A DNA stretch of 64,000 bases from Streptomyces griseosporeus (lineage in GTDB: Bacteria > Actinomycetota > Actinomycetes > Streptomycetales > Streptomycetaceae), in contig NZ_BNBR01000005.1 of NCBI RefSeq assembly GCF_014656055.1, positions 496,001 through 560,000 on the forward strand, written 5' to 3'. The translations under genes were made by a program, and so were the position numbers. Below, piece after piece: positions 24,346 to 32,330 of the stretch; the first letter of the stretch is position 1; every line of letters begins with the position of its first letter. The notes under the pieces are model-generated. The model was not told the origin of the DNA. It saw only the letters and a program-made list of their open reading frames with translations, and did not search any database.

Positions 24346-25551
24346 TCAGACCGCGACCGGCGCCTTCGCGGGGGTGTCCGCGGCGGCGGTGCGGGGCAGG
24401 GCGACGACGGCCGCGGCGGCGAGCGCCAGGTAGCCGACGACGACCCCGAGGAGCAGCTGCGGGAAGCCGACCCGGTCGAGCAGCAGCCCGGCGAGCAGGA
24501 TCAGCAGCGTGTTGACCGCGGCGAACCGGGCCTCGTTGGCGCGCAGCGCGGCGGCCTTCTCGGCGGCGGGCCGGTCGGCCAGCAGCTCCCCGATGGCGCC
24601 GACCGCGACCGGCCGCACCGCGCCCACACCCGCGCCGAGCGCGAGGGTGGCGACGGCGGCACCGGCGGTGTTCGGCTGCCACAGCAGGATCAGCAGGCCG
24701 GCCCCGGCGAGCGAGGCGCTGGCGGTGGCGGTGGCGCGGGCGCCGAACCGGTCCACGGCCGCGCGGCCGTACCGGGCGGTGAAGTAGCCGCTCAGCGTGT
24801 ACGAGCCGAGGACCAGCCCGAACACCGGCAGCGACACATGCAGCCGCAGGTAGAGCAGATACGGCAGGAAGCCGATGAACAGCGCCAGCACGAAGGCCCG
24901 TACGACGGTGTAGTACGCGCTCCAGCGCAGCACGGCGGCGTACGCGGGGCCCTTGGCCCGCTGGGCCGGCGTGTCCTTCGGCGCGGTGGCCGTCGGCTTG
25001 ACCGCCGGTTCGAGCCCCCGCCCGACCAGCGGCGCGGTCAGCGCGGCCAGCGCGGACATCGCCGCCGACAGGTAGAACGGCGCGGTGTGCGAGGCCTGGT
25101 AGAGGATCGCGCCGAGCACACCGGCGACGAGCGCGGCGGCGAAGGTCAGCGAGCCGCTGCGGCCCTCCCAGGCGCGGGCGTCGGCCCCGTCGCGGCGGCA
25201 CACCTCGGCGAGCAGCGCCGAGTCGGTGCCGCTGGCCAGGGAGAAGCCGAGCGCGGCGATGATCTGGCCGGCGATCGCCACGGGCAGCCCGCCCGGCAGG
25301 GCGAGCAGCACCAGACCGGCCGCCTTCAGCCACTCGCCGGTGGCGACGGCACCGGTGAGGCTCAGCCGGGCGGCGAGCGGCTTGGTGACGGGTCCGGCGA
25401 GGGCCAGGGCGGCGCCGTACACGGCGAGCGTCAGCTCCACTGTGGGCAGCGACAGGCCGCGGTCGTAGAGGAAGACGAACAGGATCGTGAGGTGGAAGTA
25501 GCTGCGGGACAGGACCCGGTAGCCGGTGAACAGACGTGGGGCGGAGAGCAT
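24346..25551 (-). CDS. MFS transporter
   Basis: A 401-residue membrane protein with about 12 hydrophobic helices of the major facilitator fold. TKPLAARLSLTGAV and ALGFSLASGTDSALLAEV resemble motif regions of small-molecule exporters in which a Gly-Thr-Asp marks TM4-TM5. ATG 25551 follows GGAGGTGCG. It lies between leuD and the HbpS-like gene in the minus operon and is the better candidate product exporter of the two MFS proteins. Substrate unknown. Confidence 0.8.
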   Translation of the reverse strand: MLSAPRLFTGYRVLSRSYFHLTILFVFLYDRGLSLPTVELTLAVYGAALALAGPVTKPLAARLSLTGAVATGEWLKAAGLVLLALPGGLPVAIAGQIIAALGFSLASGTDSALLAEVCRRDGADARAWEGRSGSLTFAAALVAGVLGAILYQASHTAPFYLSAAMSALAALTAPLVGRGLEPAVKPTATAPKDTPAQRAKGPAYAAVLRWSAYYTVVRAFVLALFIGFLPYLLYLRLHVSLPVFGLVLGSYTLSGYFTARYGRAAVDRFGARATATASASLAGAGLLILLWQPNTAGAAVATLALGAGVGAVRPVAVGAIGELLADRPAAEKAAALRANEARFAAVNTLLILLAGLLLDRVGFPQLLLGVVVGYLALAAAAVVALPRTAAADTPAKAPVAV

Positions 25552-25585
25552 CGCACCTCCCGGGGCGACGGTGACGGACGGACCG

Positions 25586-26179
25586 TCAGGCGGCGGTGAC
25601 CGTCGGCTTGAAGGAGGGGCGCCGGTCCTCGTACGCCCGGATCCTGTCGGCGTGCCGCAGGGTGGCGTCGATCTCGTCGAGGCCCTCCATCAGCCGCATG
25701 CGGTGGTAGGGGTCCAGCTCGAACGGCACGGTCAGCTCACCGGCCCGCACCTCCAGCGCGGCCAGGTCGACGGTGACCGGCTCCTCGGGGAACTCCTCGG
25801 CGCGCCGCCACAGTTCGGCGATGACCTCGTCGGGGAGCTGGATGGTGAGCAGCCCGTTCTTCAGCGAGTTGCCGCGGAAGATGTCCGCGAAGCGGGGCGA
25901 GAGCACGACCCGGAAGCCGTGGTCGAGCAGCGCCCACACGGCGTGCTCGCGCGAGGATCCGGTGCCGAACTCGGGGCCCGCGACCAGCACGGTGGCGCCC
26001 TCGTGGCGCGGCTGGTTGAGCACGAACTCCGGGTCGGTGCGCCACACGGCGAACAGGCCGTCGGCGTAGCCGGTGCGGGTGAGCCGCTTCAGGAAGCGGA
26101 CCGGGATGAGCTGGTCGGTGTCGACGTTGCTGCGGCGCAGCGGCAGCATGCGGCCGGTGTGGGAGACGAAGGGTTCCAT
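25586..26179 (-). CDS. leuD: 3-isopropylmalate dehydratase small subunit (LeuD paralogue)
   Basis: The 197-residue swivelling-domain subunit of a heterodimeric aconitase-type isomerase. SNVDTDQLIPVRFLK, GPEFGTGSSREHAVWAL and RFADIFRGNSLKNGLL are the family blocks that bind the substrate carboxylates. It starts 2 nt after the LeuC stop. In leucine synthesis the pair isomerises 2- to 3-isopropylmalate; here the pair heads a secondary-metabolism-like operon, so a related 2-alkylmalate may be the substrate. Confidence 0.9.
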   Translation of the reverse strand: MEPFVSHTGRMLPLRRSNVDTDQLIPVRFLKRLTRTGYADGLFAVWRTDPEFVLNQPRHEGATVLVAGPEFGTGSSREHAVWALLDHGFRVVLSPRFADIFRGNSLKNGLLTIQLPDEVIAELWRRAEEFPEEPVTVDLAALEVRAGELTVPFELDPYHRMRLMEGLDEIDATLRHADRIRAYEDRRPSFKPTVTAA

Positions 26180-26181
26180 GG

Positions 26182-27606
26182 TCAGACCTCGGCGAAGACG
26201 GGCTCGGGCAGGGACTCGGGCGAGGCGAGGGCCCCGGCGACGGCGGTCGCGGCGGCCACCGCGGGCGACACCAGGTGGGTGTGGGACCCGGCGCCCTGGC
26301 GTCCCTCGAAGTTGCGGTTGGAGGTGGACGCGGCGCGCTGCCCGGGCTGCAGGAAGTCGGGGTTCATGGCCATGCACATCGAGCAGCCCGCGTTGCGCCA
26401 CTCGGCGCCGGCCTCGCTGAACACCCGGTCCAGGCCCTCCGCCTCGGCGGCCGCCTTGACCCGGTCGGAGCCCGGTACGACGAGCATCCGCACCCGGGGG
26501 TCGACGCGCCGGCCGCGCAGCACCTCGGCCGCCGCCCGCAGGTCCTCGATCCGGCCGTTGGTGCACGAGCCGAGGAAGACGGCGTCGACGGGGATGCCGG
26601 CCAGCGGGGTGCCCGGGGTGAGTCCCTGGTAGGCGAGGGCCCGCTCGCAGGCGGCCCGCTGCGCGGGGTCGGCGAAGGACTCGGGGGCCGGCACGAGCGA
26701 GTCGAGCGGGGCGACCTGGCTGGGGTTGGTGCCCCAGCTGACGTACGGCGTCAGCGTGTCGAGGTCGACGTCGACCTCCTTGTCGAAGACGGCGTCCTCG
26801 TCGGTGCGCAGCGTGCGCCAGTACTCGACGGCCGCGTCCCAGTCCGCGCCGCGCGGGGCGTGCTTGCGGCCCTTGAGGTAGGCGAACGTGGTGTCGTCGG
26901 GGGCGATCATCCCGGCGCGGGCGCCCGCCTCGATGGACATGTTGCAGATGGTCATCCGCGCTTCCATCGACAGCCCGGCGATCACCTCGCCGCGGTACTC
27001 GATGACGTGGCCCTGCCCGCCGCCGGTGCCGATCTTCCCGATGACCGCGAGGATGATGTCCTTCGCGGTGACCCCGGGCCGGGGCGTGCCGCGCAGGTTC
27101 ACGGCCATCGTGCGGAACGGCCGCAGGCGCAGCGTCTGCGTGGCGAGCACGTGCTCCACCTCGCTGGTGCCGATACCGAAGGCGAGCGCCCCGAAGGCAC
27201 CGTGCGTGGAGGTGTGGGAATCCCCGCACACAATGGTCGTACCCGGCTGGCTCAATCCCGTTTCCGGACCGATCACATGGACAATTCCCTGTCCCGGATC
27301 GCCCAGCGGATAAAGCGTGACCCCGAATTTCTCACTGTTCTTTCGAATTGCCTCGACCTGCGCCCGGGAGGTCGGGTCGGCGATCGGCAGACCGATGTCC
27401 TGGGTGGGCGTGTTGTGGTCCTCGGTCGCCAGGGTGAGGTCCGGGCGGGCCACCTTCCTGCCGCGCAGCTCCAGGCCGTCGAAGGCCTGCGGGCTGGTGA
27501 CCTCGTGCAGCAGATGCAGGTCGATGTAGAGGATGTCGGGCTCGCCCTCGGCCCGGTGGACCAGATGCGCGTCCCAGACCTTCTCGGCTAGCGTCTGCCC
27601 CGGCAC
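26182..27606 (-). CDS. leuC: 3-isopropylmalate dehydratase large subunit (LeuC paralogue)
   Basis: A 474-residue 4Fe-4S hydro-lyase subunit. The cluster ligands are Cys348 in FLGSCTNGR, Cys408 and Cys411 in AGCSMCMAMNPD. CGDSHTSTHGAFG, GTSEVEHVLATQT and SNRNFEGRQG are further active-site blocks; nothing is missing. GTG 27606 is selected because ACAGGAG lies 5 nt upstream; an open frame to 27696 has no better signal. It is the first gene of the 18-gene minus operon and is divergent from the UbiA gene. Streptomyces usually has housekeeping leuCD next to ndgR elsewhere, so these are probably paralogues. Confidence 0.9.
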   Translation of the reverse strand: MPGQTLAEKVWDAHLVHRAEGEPDILYIDLHLLHEVTSPQAFDGLELRGRKVARPDLTLATEDHNTPTQDIGLPIADPTSRAQVEAIRKNSEKFGVTLYPLGDPGQGIVHVIGPETGLSQPGTTIVCGDSHTSTHGAFGALAFGIGTSEVEHVLATQTLRLRPFRTMAVNLRGTPRPGVTAKDIILAVIGKIGTGGGQGHVIEYRGEVIAGLSMEARMTICNMSIEAGARAGMIAPDDTTFAYLKGRKHAPRGADWDAAVEYWRTLRTDEDAVFDKEVDVDLDTLTPYVSWGTNPSQVAPLDSLVPAPESFADPAQRAACERALAYQGLTPGTPLAGIPVDAVFLGSCTNGRIEDLRAAAEVLRGRRVDPRVRMLVVPGSDRVKAAAEAEGLDRVFSEAGAEWRNAGCSMCMAMNPDFLQPGQRAASTSNRNFEGRQGAGSHTHLVSPAVAAATAVAGALASPESLPEPVFAEV

Positions 27607-27680
27607 GTCGACTCCTGTCTCGTGGGTGTTGTTCCGACGAGTAGAACTGAAACAGGAGGGGAATGACGTCCTCAATAGAA

Positions 27681-27696
27681 GTGCCCCGCAGGGCAC
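27681..27696. promoter_or_regulatory. Inverted repeat in the leuC/ubiA divergent promoter region
   Basis: GTGCCC-CGCA-GGGCAC is a perfect 6-bp inverted repeat in the 176-bp space between the divergent leuC and ubiA starts. It could be an operator for the island. The region is clearly more AT-rich than its surroundings. Confidence 0.4.
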
Positions 27697-27769
27697 ATGG
27701 GCGTACCACTAAAGTGACACGGCCCCACGGAATGCCATATTCCTCGTGCGATTTCCGCACCTGCCGATC

Positions 27770-27775
27770 TAGATT
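27770..27775 (+). promoter_or_regulatory. -10 hexamer TAGATT of a probable leaderless ubiA transcript
   Basis: TAGATT ends 7 nt before GTG 27783 and no ribosome site is visible, so transcription probably starts at the GTG. Confidence 0.45.
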
Positions 27776-27782
27776 CGCTGCC

Positions 27783-28691
27783 GTGAGCATCGTCGCCGAA
27801 CGTCATCGACCCCTTACCGACCGCCGCCTCGGGCACCGGCTGCTGCTGTGCGTCCAGGAGGCGCGGCCGCTGGTGCAGGCCGCCTTCGTCCTGCGGTTCG
27901 CGCTGGGCGCGCTGTGCACGCTGGGCAGCGGCCGGGCGCCGGGCTTAACGGTGCTGGCCGGTGCCGCCGCCTGGTGGGCGGCCACCACCTGCGCGTACCT
28001 CTTCAACGGCCTGATGGACCTGCCCGAGGACCGCGCCAACGGCTCCTCCCGTCCGCTGGCCGGCGGCCGCCTCGACGTACGCACCGCCCGCGCCGGAGTG
28101 GTGGCCCTCGCCGTCACCGCGCTCGCGCTCAGCCTGTTCGCGCCGCGCACCACCGGCTGCGTCCTGGTCTTCCTCGTCCTCGGCTACCTGTACTCGGCGC
28201 CCCGCGGCGCGGCCAAGCTGCGCGCCTGGTCCGCCAGTTGTGTCACCACCGCCGCCACCTTCGCCACCTACCTGGGCGGTGCCCTCTCCACGGGCCGCAC
28301 GCCCAGCGCCACCGCCCTGCTGTTCGGCGCCGTCATGTCGCTGTGGGTGGGGCTGATCGGCGCCGTCGCCAAGGACCTCGGCTCCACCGGCGGCGACGCG
28401 CTGGCCGGCCGCCGCACCCTCGCCGTCGTCCGCGGCGAGGCGGCCACCCGCACCTTCTGCGCCCTGGCCGCACTCTGCCTCGCCCAGTTCTCCCTGCTCG
28501 GCGCCCCCTGGACCACGACGCCCGTGCCGCTGACCACCGGCGCGCTGGCCCTCGCCGTCGGCGCCACCCTGCTGACCGCCCGCTGCCTCGCCCCGCGCAC
28601 GGTCGCCCCGCGCAGCCCCTACCGCGTCGCCATGGCCACCCAGTACGGCGTCCATCTCGCCACCGCCGCCGCCCTGTTGCTCGGTATGTGA
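27783..28691 (+). CDS. UbiA-family prenyltransferase with a TTA codon
   Basis: A 302-residue integral membrane prenyltransferase. The first metal/diphosphate motif is NGLMDLPEDRA (Asn75, Asp79, Asp83) and the second is KDLGSTGGDALAGRRT. About eight hydrophobic helices are spaced as in UbiA proteins. Such enzymes attach a polyprenyl chain to an aromatic or other acceptor at the membrane. Leu55 is encoded by TTA (27945-27947), rare in Streptomyces and read only by the bldA tRNA. GTG 27783 is preferred; an in-frame ATG at 27663 would add 40 atypical residues. It is divergent from the biosynthetic operon. Confidence 0.82.
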   Translation: MSIVAERHRPLTDRRLGHRLLLCVQEARPLVQAAFVLRFALGALCTLGSGRAPGLTVLAGAAAWWAATTCAYLFNGLMDLPEDRANGSSRPLAGGRLDVRTARAGVVALAVTALALSLFAPRTTGCVLVFLVLGYLYSAPRGAAKLRAWSASCVTTAATFATYLGGALSTGRTPSATALLFGAVMSLWVGLIGAVAKDLGSTGGDALAGRRTLAVVRGEAATRTFCALAALCLAQFSLLGAPWTTTPVPLTTGALALAVGATLLTARCLAPRTVAPRSPYRVAMATQYGVHLATAAALLLGM

Positions 28692-28876
28692 GACATGCCC
28701 GGCATATGAGACGCGTAGTGCCGATCACAGGCACGCGGCGCACACTGCCAGGGGTTCTTGAATGATTCTTTGCGGCAGGCCACGTTGCATGTAATGGAAC
28801 ATTGCTACGGTCTGCCACGTCGGCTGGAGCGGCCCCACACGTCCCGGCTGTCGAGACAGGAGGGGGAAGCGCCGGG

Positions 28877-29977
28877 ATGTCTGCCACCGCCGGGTCACCG
28901 CCCGAGCGGCGCGCCGCCGTGGTCGAGGCGGTGATCGCCGCGTACGCCGCAGGACTCAGGGAGGCCGACAGCGCCCTCGTACGCAACGACAGGATCTGGA
29001 ACTCCGCGCGCGACCAGGCGCGCGACATCCTCACCGAGTGCCTCGCCGCGCTGCACGGCGAGCAGGTGCAGGTCGCCATGGAGGCCGAACTCACTTCCAT
29101 GGCCCTCGGGATGCGCCGCGCCTTCGAGCAGATCCCGCCCATCGACTCGCTGTTCGCCGCGCACGTGCTGTTCGAGGTCGGCACCGACGCCCTCGTGGAG
29201 GAGGCCCGCGCCTTCCCCGCCGGGACCGGCATGAGCCGCCTCACGCGCGCGGTGCGCATGCTGCACAGCTCCATCTCCACGCGCGTGCGGGCCGCCGCCA
29301 TCGGCTACGAGGCGTCCACGCTGCGCGGCGTCGGCGCGGCCAACACCGCGCGCCGCGACCAGCTGGCCCGCGACATCCACGACCACATCGGCTCCAGCCT
29401 GGCCCTCGCGCTGCGCTGCCTGGACCTGTACGAGGCCGACCTGGCCGCCGGCGGCAGCGCGCAGAGCCGGATCGCGGACGCCCGGCAGGCGCTGCGCGAC
29501 ACGTTCCGCTTCACCCGCTCGCTGGTCAGCGGGCTGCGCAGCTACGAACTGAGGGACAGCCTGCAGGCCGAGATCAGCTCCTACACGCAGGCCGCGACCG
29601 ACGGCGCGCAGGTCGTCGTCGGTATCAACGGCGACGAGGCGTGGCTGCCTGCCGACCGCCGCGAGGAGATCTTCCTCGTGGTCCGGGAGTGCCTGCGCAA
29701 CGCCTTCACGCACGCCGCCGCCTCCCGGATCGACGTGGACGTCACCATCGCCCCGGACTGCGTCGCCTGCACCGTCGAGGACGACGGCCGGGGCTTCGAC
29801 CCGGCGGCGCCGGCGACCGGCCGCAGCGGCGGCATGTCGTCGATGCGGGAGCGGGTGACCGGCCTCGGCGGCACCCTGCGGGTGGCGAGCTATCCGGGGA
29901 TCGGCACACGGGTCCACTTCCAGGTGCCGCTGCCGGAGGTGGCGGCGGTGGACCTGGTGGAACGGGAACACACCTGA
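28877..29977 (+). CDS. Soluble NarL-type histidine kinase
   Basis: A 366-residue kinase without membrane helices. Residues 1-150 form an unrecognised helical sensory region, followed by a HisKA_3 segment RRDQLARDIHDHIGSSLALALR with the phosphorylated His near residue 168, and an HATPase domain (VRECLRNAFTHAAAS, VEDDGRGFD, GGMSSMRERV). ATG 28877 is preceded by GGAGGGGGAAG; an upstream in-frame start at 28802 lacks one. It is followed after 34 nt by its regulator. Location beside ubiA and the island suggests that the pair controls the island. Confidence 0.86.
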   Translation: MSATAGSPPERRAAVVEAVIAAYAAGLREADSALVRNDRIWNSARDQARDILTECLAALHGEQVQVAMEAELTSMALGMRRAFEQIPPIDSLFAAHVLFEVGTDALVEEARAFPAGTGMSRLTRAVRMLHSSISTRVRAAAIGYEASTLRGVGAANTARRDQLARDIHDHIGSSLALALRCLDLYEADLAAGGSAQSRIADARQALRDTFRFTRSLVSGLRSYELRDSLQAEISSYTQAATDGAQVVVGINGDEAWLPADRREEIFLVVRECLRNAFTHAAASRIDVDVTIAPDCVACTVEDDGRGFDPAAPATGRSGGMSSMRERVTGLGGTLRVASYPGIGTRVHFQVPLPEVAAVDLVEREHT

Positions 29978-30011
29978 CCGACGAACGAACGGACAAGGGG
30001 GACATCGGGGG

Positions 30012-30845
30012 ATGAACGGGGGACTTGAGATGAGTGAGGACATCGGTGCGCCGGGCGGCGCGGATACGACGAGGCCGGGCCACGGGGGTCCGGTGAGGCC
30101 GGCCTACGGGGATCCGGTGAAGCCGGCCGGCGGGGGTTCGGTCGGGCCGGCCGGCGGGAGGACCGCGGGGCAGGTCGGCGCGCGGCCGGTCGGCGCGGCC
30201 GGTGGGCGGCGAGAGCTATGGCCCGCCGTGGCCGGTGGCCGGCGGGAGATCCGGATCCTCGCCGCGGACGACCACAGCCTGCTGCGGGGCGCGCTGTGCG
30301 AGCTGCTGGACCTGCACGACGGGCTGACCGTGGTCGCCCAGGCCGGCGACGGCCCGTCCGCGGTCGCGCTCGCGGCCGAGCACCAGCCGGACATCGTGCT
30401 GCTGGACGTGGAGATGCCGGGCCCGGGCCCGCTGCAGACGGTGCGGGCGCTGCGCGAGCGGGCCCCGCAGGCCAGGATCGTCGTCCTGACCATGCACGAC
30501 GACGCGCGGCTGATCGAGTCGCTGCTCAAGGCGGGCACCTCCGCCTACCTGCACAAGGAGGTCGACCGGGAGATCCTCGTCTCGGCGATCCGCAGCGCGA
30601 TGGCGGGCGGCAAGACCACGTTCCTGCCCCGCCCGGTGCCCCCGTCCGGACCGCACCCGCTGACCGACCGGGAACGCGAGCTGATGACCCTGGTCGCGGA
30701 GGGCCTGAGCAACCGCCAGATCGGCACCCGGCTCGGCATAGCGGAGGGCACGGTCAAACGGCACCTGCGGAACGTGTTCGACAAGCTGGGCGCGGCGTCA
30801 CGGCTGGACGCGGTGAACCGGCTGCGGGAGTTCGAACCGTTCTGA
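30012..30845 (+). CDS. LuxR-type response regulator with repeat-rich N-terminus
   Basis: A 277-residue regulator whose receiver domain begins only near residue 80 (IRILAADDHSLLRG), with Asp132 in VLLDVEMPG as acceptor and HKE as the lysine block. The LuxR HTH is at LTDRERELMTLVAEGLSNRQIG to KRHLRNVFDKLGAASR. The first 75 residues are Gly/Pro-rich and partly made of 8-residue repeats encoded by 24-bp DNA units, which is unusual for this family. ATG 30030 would be a slightly shorter start. It is the likely partner of the soluble kinase. Confidence 0.85.
   Translation: MNGGLEMSEDIGAPGGADTTRPGHGGPVRPAYGDPVKPAGGGSVGPAGGRTAGQVGARPVGAAGGRRELWPAVAGGRREIRILAADDHSLLRGALCELLDLHDGLTVVAQAGDGPSAVALAAEHQPDIVLLDVEMPGPGPLQTVRALRERAPQARIVVLTMHDDARLIESLLKAGTSAYLHKEVDREILVSAIRSAMAGGKTTFLPRPVPPSGPHPLTDRERELMTLVAEGLSNRQIGTRLGIAEGTVKRHLRNVFDKLGAASRLDAVNRLREFEPF
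30084..30155 (+). repeat. 24-bp tandem repeat, three copies, in the regulator gene
   Basis: Three consecutive 24-bp units begin at 30084, 30108 and 30132 (GGGGGTCCGGTGAGGCC-like) and encode the Gly-Pro-Val-x-Pro-Ala N-terminal extension of the response regulator. The period is a multiple of three, so copy changes keep the frame. Confidence 0.7.
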
Positions 30846-30880
30846 CCGGCGGACCGGGTGCCCGCCGCCCGCAGACCCCG

Positions 30881-30899
30881 TAGTACCTGAGAGGGACGC
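30881..30899 (+). promoter_or_regulatory. Putative regulator box, shared with 8375-8393
   Basis: TAGTACCTGAGAGGGACGC matches the box upstream of the 8494 operon in 16 of 19 positions. It lies about 58 bp before the kinase start at 30957, upstream of the -10-like TACGGT at 30945-30950, a good place for an activator. Confidence 0.45.
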
Positions 30900-30956
30900 C
30901 GAGGAACCCCCTCCAAGGGGACGACCGCGCGGGCGGGGCCGCCTTACGGTTCCGAC

Positions 30957-32330
30957 ATGGCCGAGACGACCAAGACGCACCCCACCACGAGCGGACCGGG
31001 CGAGGGCGACCACCCCGCGTACGTGCCGCGCAGCCCGGAGTTCCGCGCGGCCGCGCAGGCGCTGCGCGGCATGCGGCAGGACCTGCTGCACGACGTGTTC
31101 GCCTACCGCCCGCTGCCCCGCCTCGCCGCGGACGCGCCCTTCGTACGGCGCTTCCCGGCACCGCTGCGCCGCCACGCGGTGTGGGCGCGGCACGCGCTCG
31201 TGCTCCTCCTAGCGTGGGCGACCCTGGCGGCCGGCGCCTCCACGGGCTACGACCTGGCCTCCCCGGTCTACGTCGTGACCAGCGTGATCCCGGCGGCGGC
31301 GGTGGTGCTGACGCTGCTGCGGCCGGTGGCCGCGTTCTGGCTGTCGCTCGGCTCGGCCGCGCTGCTCGCCGTGCTCGGCGTCGACTGGGACGGCTGGCCG
31401 TTCCAGCCGGCCGGCTTCGCCGGGCACCTGTCGGTGCTGACGGTGGTGGCGCTGCGCACCCGGCCGCGTACGGCGGCGTGGATGTGGCTGGTGACCGCGG
31501 CGTACGGCGTGCTGACGGGGCCGTTCGCCGCCTACCCCTACGGCGGCTCGGACTCGGTGGAGTTCCTCTTCCTCTCCGCGCTCGTCCTGCTCGCCGTGAC
31601 GGTCTGGCACATACGCCGGGACGCGGAGGAGGAGGTGACCGCCCAGCAGACGGTGACGGAGCACGAACGCTCGCGGCGCACCCTGCTGGAGGAGCGCACG
31701 ACCATCGCCCGCGAGCTGCACGACGTGGTGGCGCACCACATGTCGGTGGTGGCGATCCAGGCCGAGGCGGCGCCCTACCGGGTGGAGAACCCGCCGCCGG
31801 AGCTGGCCAAGGCGTTCGCCACGATCCGGGAGAACGCGGTGGCGGCCCTGACCGAGCTGCGCCGCGTCCTGGGCGTGGTCCGCGCCGAGGACTACGAGGC
31901 CCCCGACGCGCCCCAGCCGACCCTGGCCGACCTGGACGCCCTGCTCGCGAACGTGCGCGAGGCGGGCCTGACGGTGGACAGGACGGTGACGGGCGCCGTC
32001 CGCGAACTCCCGCAGGGGGTGGAGCTGTCGGCGTACCGGATCGTCCAGGAGGCGCTGAGCAACACGCTGCGGCACGCGCCGGGCGCGACGGCACGGGTGG
32101 AGATCGGCTATGTCATCGGCGGCCTGGGCCTGCGCGTGGTGAACACGCCCCCGCCGGCGCCCGCGCCGTCCGCCGCCTCGCCGGGCGCGGGACACGGCCT
32201 GACGGGCATGCGCGAACGCGTGACGATGCTGAACGGCGAGATGACGGCGGGCCCGACACCGGAGGGCGGCTACGAGGTGACGGTGTACCTGCCGGCGCGC
32301 ACGCCCGGTGAGGACGGCGGGACGGCATGA
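30957..32330 (+). CDS. NarL/DesK-type sensor histidine kinase (paralogue of 10803-12236)
   Basis: A 457-residue membrane kinase. The N-terminal 75 residues are cytosolic and charged; hydrophobic helices follow at roughly 77-95, 104-121, 126-140, 155-167 and 200-217; then HisKA_3 with His255 in TTIARELHDVVAHHMSVVAIQ, and HATPase (LSAYRIVQEALSNTLRHA, GAGHGLTGMRERV). TACGGT ends 6 nt before ATG 30957, so the transcript is probably leaderless. Its stop overlaps the regulator start (ATGA). It is closely similar to the kinase at 10803. Confidence 0.9.
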   Translation: MAETTKTHPTTSGPGEGDHPAYVPRSPEFRAAAQALRGMRQDLLHDVFAYRPLPRLAADAPFVRRFPAPLRRHAVWARHALVLLLAWATLAAGASTGYDLASPVYVVTSVIPAAAVVLTLLRPVAAFWLSLGSAALLAVLGVDWDGWPFQPAGFAGHLSVLTVVALRTRPRTAAWMWLVTAAYGVLTGPFAAYPYGGSDSVEFLFLSALVLLAVTVWHIRRDAEEEVTAQQTVTEHERSRRTLLEERTTIARELHDVVAHHMSVVAIQAEAAPYRVENPPPELAKAFATIRENAVAALTELRRVLGVVRAEDYEAPDAPQPTLADLDALLANVREAGLTVDRTVTGAVRELPQGVELSAYRIVQEALSNTLRHAPGATARVEIGYVIGGLGLRVVNTPPPAPAPSAASPGAGHGLTGMRERVTMLNGEMTAGPTPEGGYEVTVYLPARTPGEDGGTA

